Assembly: GCF_000341265.1 (NCBI RefSeq)
Contig: NZ_ANAE01000079.1
Span: 52,424-116,423 of the forward strand
Length of the DNA stretch: 64,000 nt
Direction of reading: 5' to 3'
Source of the DNA: Nocardiopsis prasina DSM 43845
GTDB taxonomy: Bacteria; Actinomycetota; Actinomycetes; Streptosporangiales; Streptosporangiaceae
The first letter of the stretch is position 1. Each line of letters begins with the position of its first letter. Made by a program: the position numbers and the translations under genes. This document shows positions 60,701 through 64,000 of this stretch, piece by piece. A model generated the notes under the pieces. It searched no databases. It was not told the origin of the DNA and was given only the letters and a program-made list of their open reading frames with translations.

Positions 60701-61141
60701 CAGGAGGTGGTCGACACCCTGCTGCGGCTCATGGAGGAGCACCGGGACGAGGTCGTGGTGGTCGTGTCCGGCCGGGCCCGGGAGACGACCGGGTTCCTCG
60801 CGGACCACCCCGGCCTGGCGGCGCGGCTCTCGCGGACCCTGGAGTTCTCCTCCTACGACCGGGAGGAGCTGGCGGACATCTTCGTGGGGATGGCGGAGCG
60901 GGCCGACCTCCTGGTGCCGGAGGCGACCCGGCGTGCGCTGTCGGAGTTGGCGGGGGCTGACGCCCGGGGCCTGGCCGAGGGCGGCGGACACCGGGTGCGC
61001 GCGCTGTTCGAGGCCGGCCTGACCATGCAGGCGAGGCGGATCGAGGCGGCGGCGTTGTCGGGGGAGAGCCCCGGCGTGGACGAACTCCGGACCCTGCTGC
61101 CGGAGGACCTGCCCGACGGGGGCCCCGGCTTGGGGGAATGA
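57770..61141 (+). CDS. Right-handed beta-helix protein with two eroded AAA domains
   Basis: A 1123-residue protein. Residues ~1-520 are a parallel beta-helix with ~22-residue coils (SVSECYFAGAVIAVQGRCSP, TLNDCEITDATRTGVAIEGG). Residues ~560-800 and ~845-1090 are CbxX/CfxQ (EccA-like) AAA domains. In AAA1, Walker A is GPSGSGRAT (619-627, Lys to Arg625) and Walker B is VLFVAEA (Asp to Ala682). In AAA2, Walker A GPPGTGKGT (895-902 region) is intact but Walker B is LLLLSDAE (Ser961-Asp962 instead of Asp-Glu). Both hydrolysis sites look impaired. Cytoplasmic, no signal peptide. ATG 57770 has GGGAG upstream. Role unknown. Confidence 0.9.
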   Translation: MITVRVSKTDPAATSSLGKAVREHRYAGADLHLRVAPGEYVEPLVIGVRGRVVVTPDEGAGTVTVVATGETNVFNVHEGGTLELHGISVRSTSEEYPPLYVQKDARLKAVDCVFTAPRRVNVVGARAEVVGCRFEDSGLLWDGSEGSVSECYFAGAVIAVQGRCSPKISGTVFTGAHDDWHTLYVADASPEFTDCALVDGGGVYVRDRARAEFTDLRVTGSYDWPVRVYERSRATFTRMVVEGARKEDTDAFFVHGDSEATLNDCEITDATRTGVAIEGGKLTVEGLTVDGTATDAVLVDGGQADVTDLRCTRIGKAALLIADGARVTVSGMSVAESGVEERGAIASVRSRFEVSDLRVSRWHGPMAIVVGGRGYFEDIVGHDVGSGIHSREDATLTVRGMVLRDAREDGLNILDGTEVQLHQADLSDCGEDAVYVQGGHVTVRSSTLSGSGERGIRVGEGGVAALEDTSIRDGRGDGVMVEEGGRVRLVRCTVTGNDEEGLWAADSSSVYLEETTFSGNRGGDANQGGNGDRAAARVAGTGATRPDEGGTAAQESGDATVRDRARPLETLLAELEGLVGLDRVKKEVRALVNIQTVSAKRMEAGFPPLNVSRHLVLSGPSGSGRATVARLYGEILRSLGLLSQGQFVTASRDDLVADRGVGSAQRTADLVERARGGVLFVAEAYALSRGDGSGQEAVDTLSGLMEELRDEVVVVLSGPTNGMRALLEANPELRARVARTVEFEGYSPEQLGGIFEAMAEERGYTLGEGARDLLLRHFRGRIAEGSFGHGREARAVFEEVLRVQAERITAGGYQTVADLTRIRTDDLEGVVAEGPATPTEAVDGVRVNALLASLDGLVGLGEVKRQVKGLTDLLCRARSEGDRRPAARHLVFLGPPGTGKGTVARLYGELLAAVGVLPRGHVVEASPGSLVGPPGQRGPGRVALRTRELFERARGGLLLLSDAEVLNRDFTGGRGVGQEVVDTLLRLMEEHRDEVVVVVSGRARETTGFLADHPGLAARLSRTLEFSSYDREELADIFVGMAERADLLVPEATRRALSELAGADARGLAEGGGHRVRALFEAGLTMQARRIEAAALSGESPGVDELRTLLPEDLPDGGPGLGE

Positions 61142-61200
61142 TTACTCAGCGTGTAGGGGTGATGTGCCTGCTGTGTCCGAAGTATGGGTAAGTGGGCGGT

Positions 61201-61554
61201 ATGAGTCTGATGTTCATGCTGTTCGCCCTGATGGGTGCCGTGGTCGTCCTCGGCGGTGGTTCCTACGCCCTGCGCCGCGTCCTCGCCCACATGGACCCGC
61301 CCGCGGCGGTGGCGGAGCCCGAACCGCCCCCTAGGGCCGAGCCCGCCACACACGTGGGAGGGTACGTCCCGGTCCAGGGCCACCCCGACGAACTGCCCGC
61401 GGAACTCCGCGCGCGGGTGCGCAACCTGGTCGCGCTGGGCCACACCGACGACGCGGTCCGGATGGTGCGGACACGCCTCGGCGGTGACGAGGCGCGGGCG
61501 CGCGGGGTCGTGCGACGCCTGGGCGGCGAGGAACGGCCCGCGCTCGAACCCTGA
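61201..61554 (+). CDS. Small membrane-anchored protein with L7/L12-like helix pair
   Basis: A 117-residue protein. The N-terminal membrane helix is MSLMFMLFALMGAVVVLGGG, followed by a Pro/Glu linker. A short helical domain reads RNLVALGHTDDAVRMVRTRL. The latter resembles the C-terminal helical motif of ribosomal L7/L12-like domains that recurs in small actinobacterial membrane proteins. No function can be given. It follows the beta-helix/AAA gene by 59 bp and may share its transcript. Confidence 0.7.
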   Translation: MSLMFMLFALMGAVVVLGGGSYALRRVLAHMDPPAAVAEPEPPPRAEPATHVGGYVPVQGHPDELPAELRARVRNLVALGHTDDAVRMVRTRLGGDEARARGVVRRLGGEERPALEP

Positions 61555-61565
61555 CCGGGCGGGGT

Positions 61566-61721
61566 TCAGACCCTCCGGCGGTTCTGGAGCCAGCCCCACA
61601 CGGCGGTCGCGACGAACAGCAGACCGCCGATCACCGCGAGCCAGAACAGCCCCCTGATCACGACACCGAGGATGGCGAGGATCAGCCAGACGGCGAGCAG
61701 GACGAGGACGAGGTAGAGCAT
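61566..61721 (-). CDS. 51-aa hydrophobic membrane protein
   Basis: A very small gene on the minus strand. The product begins MLYLVLVLLAVWLILAILGV and continues through a second hydrophobic stretch, GLFWLAVIGGLLFVATAV, to a basic tail, WLQNRRRV. It is a two-helix hairpin with the tail inside, similar to the short hydrophobic proteins common in actinobacteria, some of them stress-induced. ATG at 61721 is preceded by GGGGGTTCAC, a modest ribosome site. It converges on the L7/L12-like gene, with 11 bp between the stops. Confidence 0.75.
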   Translation of the reverse strand: MLYLVLVLLAVWLILAILGVVIRGLFWLAVIGGLLFVATAVWGWLQNRRRV

Positions 61722-61791
61722 GTGAACCCCCGGGTAGTCAGCTTTTTCGGTGACCTACCCCGAGGCCCGGCCTCCGAAGCCGCCCCACCCC

Positions 61792-62625
61792 TCAGGGCCA
61801 GGTGCCGTCGATCACGGTTCCGTGGTCGGGCTTCTCCCGGTCCAGCCACTCCTGCCGCCTGCGGGCGAACTCCAGGGCCCACTCCACCTGGTGCCGGTGC
61901 AACTCCGGCAGGGTCAGCGCGGCGGTCTCGGCGTGGCGGGCCCCGATCTCCCGGGCCAGGGCCAGCGCGGCCCGGGCGTCGCCCTCGGCGTTGTGCGCGT
62001 CGGTCAGCGGGACCCCGTAGTACGCGCAGAGGTCGCCCAGGGTGCGCCTGCCGCGCCGGAAGGGCTCCACGGCGCGGTCGATCACCAGCGGGTCCACGAC
62101 CGGCTCCGGCGGTCGCCCGAGCGCCTCGGCGAGCGGACCCAGGCCGTGCCTGCGGTGTTCGGCGTCGACCAGGGTGAGGTCGAAGGGCGCGTTGAACACG
62201 ACCAGTCCCCCGCCACGGCCCAGATGTCCGCCCAGCGCCTCGGCGATCTCCCCCAGGCACTCCGCGGCGGGACGGCCCTCGGCGCGCGCCCGCTCGGTGC
62301 TGATGCCGTGGACGGCCACCGCTCCGGCCGGGATCTCCTTCTCACCGGGGTCGACCAGCCACGTGCGTCGGCGGCCCTCGCCGTCGACCAGGGCGGCCGA
62401 CACCAGGAAGGCGGTGGCCGGGTCCGGCGAAGAGGTCTCGGTGTCGAACCCGAGCAGGTCGAGGGTGTGCCAGCCGGAGTGGCCGCCGCGCGGCGGCGGG
62501 ACCGGGCGCGGCTCGTGCCCGACACAGTAGGTGCGCCAGCGCGCGTCCACTCTGAGGACGGACCCCTCCCCGGTCGCCACCAGGACCGAACAGGCGGAAC
62601 AGGTGCCGGGGTAGCGGTTGCGCAT
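61792..62625 (-). CDS. DEDDh 3'-5' exonuclease with N-terminal zinc ribbon
   Basis: A 277-residue DnaQ-fold exonuclease. ExoI is LLGFDTETSSPDP near 57-69, ExoII is VVFNAPFDLTLVD near 141-153, and ExoIII-epsilon is DAHNAEGDARAALALARE near 209-226. All four acidic residues and the His are present. The first ~35 residues add a zinc-ribbon-like element, GTCSACSVLVATGEG, with a later YCVGH, giving Cys-x2-Cys...Cys-x2-His. It likely degrades or proofreads nucleic acid ends. ATG 62625 is chosen for its GGAGAGGAA site rather than longer in-frame extensions. Confidence 0.9.
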   Translation of the reverse strand: MRNRYPGTCSACSVLVATGEGSVLRVDARWRTYCVGHEPRPVPPPRGGHSGWHTLDLLGFDTETSSPDPATAFLVSAALVDGEGRRRTWLVDPGEKEIPAGAVAVHGISTERARAEGRPAAECLGEIAEALGGHLGRGGGLVVFNAPFDLTLVDAEHRRHGLGPLAEALGRPPEPVVDPLVIDRAVEPFRRGRRTLGDLCAYYGVPLTDAHNAEGDARAALALAREIGARHAETAALTLPELHRHQVEWALEFARRRQEWLDREKPDHGTVIDGTWP

Positions 62626-62795
62626 GGGTTCCTCTCCGACCGGGCGGTCTCCCGGTGCCTGCCTCGGCGTCACCGCCGTGAACAGCGGCGATTCCGAACC
62701 ATCGTAGGCGCGGAGGACGACGCGCCAGGGTACGGGGTGACGGGGCCCATGTGGCGAGTGTGTGCGGGTGCCCAATTCTGGGGAAGGGAAGGAGC

Positions 62796-63005
62796 ATGAG
62801 TCTGGAAGAGGCATCACGTCAGCTGGAAGCGACCATCCACGACGCGCGGGTCGCGTTCGACTGCATCCTGCTGGAGGAACTGGACCGGGCGCACACCAAC
62901 GCGATCACCGCCCGGGCCGCCGTGGACGCGGCCGAGCAGGCCATCCGGGTGGAACTGGAGAGGCGCACGGCCGAGAAGAAGGAAGAGGCCGACACCCCCG
63001 AATGA
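62796..63005 (+). CDS. Small coiled-coil hypothetical protein
   Basis: A 69-residue soluble, almost fully helical protein (EEASRQLEATIHDARVAFDC, then LEELDRAHTNAITARAAVDA) ending in a charged tail, RRTAEKKEEADTPE. A strong GGAAGGAG ribosome site precedes the ATG. No family recognised; the helical hairpin suggests a dimeric coiled coil. It is followed after 70 bp by another small gene on the same strand. Confidence 0.7.
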   Translation: MSLEEASRQLEATIHDARVAFDCILLEELDRAHTNAITARAAVDAAEQAIRVELERRTAEKKEEADTPE

Positions 63006-63075
63006 TCGGAGGGCTCCGAGATCCCGGAGCCACGGGTATCGAACATACTTTCGAACAGCGGGTATGCTGTGTGGT

Positions 63076-63453
63076 ATGCCCGATCAGTCCCTGACATCGG
63101 ACTGGCCCGCGAGTGTGCACCCACCCGGGTCGGACTCCTTCGAGCAGACGGCCCTGGAGTGGCTGTTCGACCACGTGCCCGCCGACTACCGGCTGCACGG
63201 GGTTCTGCGACGTCATCCCGTGGCCCTCTCCCGGTTGGCGCGCCAGTACGTCTCCGCGACGCTGGACGCGGCCCGGGAGGGGTACCGCACGGCCCGCGTG
63301 GACCTACGCGGCCAACTCCCTCCGCACGCGCTCGACCAGGTGATGAACGCCTACCTCGCCGAGGGGCGGCGCACCGCCGAGGTCCTGCGCGCGGTCGAGG
63401 CCGTGGACGGCGCCCTGCGCGCCGCGGCCCCGGATCGGGGCCGCGATGAGTGA
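63076..63453 (+). CDS. Hypothetical helical protein
   Basis: A 125-residue soluble protein with a central region EQTALEWLFDHVPADYRLHG and RHPVALSRLARQYVSATLDA, then helices rich in Ala and Arg to the end. This looks like the conserved hypothetical proteins of high-GC actinobacteria that have no assigned function. Start chosen at ATG 63076, which follows a GTGTGGT stretch without a strong ribosome site; four extra codons upstream are possible. The preceding AT-rich patch (about 63035-63075) may be its promoter. Confidence 0.65.
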   Translation: MPDQSLTSDWPASVHPPGSDSFEQTALEWLFDHVPADYRLHGVLRRHPVALSRLARQYVSATLDAAREGYRTARVDLRGQLPPHALDQVMNAYLAEGRRTAEVLRAVEAVDGALRAAAPDRGRDE

Positions 63454-63698
63454 ACCTCCGAGGCACGGCACCCCCGGACGGCCCGGAGCACGTCCTCCGG
63501 GCGCGCGGACCACGTCGGGTCCGGGGTCCCCGTCGCCGCCGGAGGCGAGGATCTCCGCCCCGGCGCCACCCGCACCGCCTCCGGACATCCGGTTGCTCCC
63601 GAGGCCCGTGTCACCGGGGCCCGGACAGGCACTCCCACCGCCGTCGGGGGAGGGGGGGCCGACCACACGCCGACGCCCCGGTGCGCCAGCCGGGAGGG

Positions 63699-63983
63699 TC
63701 AGACGCTCACACGGACCAGGACGGCGACCTCGTCGCCGGTGTTCACCAGGTGGTGGTGGCTCTGGGAGGAGCTCCCGGCGCCACCCACCACGCGGGTGCG
63801 GCCGGTGGCCAACTCCGCGGCCGAACGCATCTGACCGTCAGGGCCGGACGTGATCAGGTGGGCCCTCCCGCTGACCAGGTGCAGCACCTCCATGCCGTGC
63901 GAGCGGTCCGGCCGCCGGGCCGGACCGGGCACGAAGCTGTTCGGTTCGAGGGCCACGGTGGTCACCCGGAACCGGCCGCCCAC
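63699..63983 (-). CDS. Cupin-like protein, probably truncated by the window edge
   Basis: At least 94 residues of a small beta-barrel. The block RPDRSHGMEVLHLVSGRAHL, with His and Glu positions of cupin motif 1, and SQSHHHLVNTGDEVAVLVRV as the motif 2 region, indicate a cupin-type fold. The frame stays open from 63983 to the right edge of the window, so the GTG at 63983 may be internal and the N-terminus missing. No function can be assigned. Confidence 0.6.
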   Translation of the reverse strand: MGGRFRVTTVALEPNSFVPGPARRPDRSHGMEVLHLVSGRAHLITSGPDGQMRSAAELATGRTRVVGGAGSSSQSHHHLVNTGDEVAVLVRVSV

Positions 63984-64000
63984 GTGGCGGCGGGGGGGGG

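Noticed and set aside
57815..60991. 1058-codon minus-strand open frame opposite the beta-helix/AAA gene
   Set aside because: The plus strand shows real beta-helix and AAA motifs, while the antisense frame is His/Pro/Gly/Arg-rich with no domain. Long antisense frames are expected at this GC content.
63446..63853. 135-codon plus-strand frame starting in an ATGA-like overlap with the preceding gene
   Set aside because: Translational coupling looked possible, but the product is Pro/Arg low complexity and its second half is antisense to the cupin-like gene.

Overview
The window is a very GC-rich chromosomal segment of a filamentous actinobacterium. Chaplin-type surface proteins, an eukaryotic-type Ser/Thr kinase, an MFS-thymidylate kinase fusion next to topA, frequent GTG/TTG starts and four-base ATGA/GTGA overlaps fit the Streptosporangiales, and a Nocardiopsis-like organism is the best guess (inference; no 16S gene is present).

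Layout. 0.4-13.7 kb: a TPR-like protein, a complete galactose (Leloir) operon led by its own DeoR regulator (deoR-galT-galE-galK), an EamA exporter divergent from a MarR regulator with tandem palindromic sites between them, a CsbD protein, a PdxK/ThiD-type kinase, a Tat-exported flavin amine oxidase, a TetR/DUF418 pair with a 31-bp AT-rich operator, an unrecognised 343-aa protein and a DinB-like protein. 13.9-22.9 kb: acyl-CoA dehydrogenase with TetR, a DUF2000/AraC tail-to-tail pair, a CoA transferase, a Ser/Thr kinase with a C-terminal propeller-like sensor, an Rsm22-like methyltransferase and a split-barrel-like protein. 23.1-26.1 kb: cstA, a tiny Cys-Cys-stop protein and an ArsA/Get3-type ATPase in one operon. 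26.3-32.5 kb: a sugar ABC importer (binding lipoprotein, double ATPase, two permeases) plus a Gfo/Idh/MocA dehydrogenase behind a near-consensus promoter.

32.6-39.3 kb is the main secondary-metabolism locus. A compact type II polyketide core (KS-alpha, chain length factor, ACP, cyclase; minus strand) faces away from a plus-strand trio: a LysE exporter, a SAM methyltransferase and a HisC-like aminotransferase. The trio has the gene set remembered for the Pseudomonas 3-methylarginine (mrs) operon. The 616-bp region between the two units holds AT-rich regulatory DNA.

39.5-47.5 kb: membrane and secreted proteins, tRNA-Leu(GAG), an M20 peptidase and a surface-protein cluster made of an exported coiled-coil protein, a chaplin on a collagen-like stalk with a LAVTG sorting signal, and a cysteine-free protein with five chaplin repeats. 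48.2-57.1 kb: housekeeping genes topA, tmk (MFS fusion) and holB, plus a flavin/F420-type oxidase and an exported peptidase-like hydrolase. 57.2-61.1 kb: tRNA-Thr(CGT), followed by a scar joining an integrase C-terminus to the C-terminal remnant of an AAA gene, then a 1123-aa beta-helix protein with two AAA domains whose ATPase motifs are eroded. 61.2-64 kb: small membrane or coiled-coil proteins, a zinc-ribbon DEDDh exonuclease and a cupin-like gene that probably runs off the right edge.
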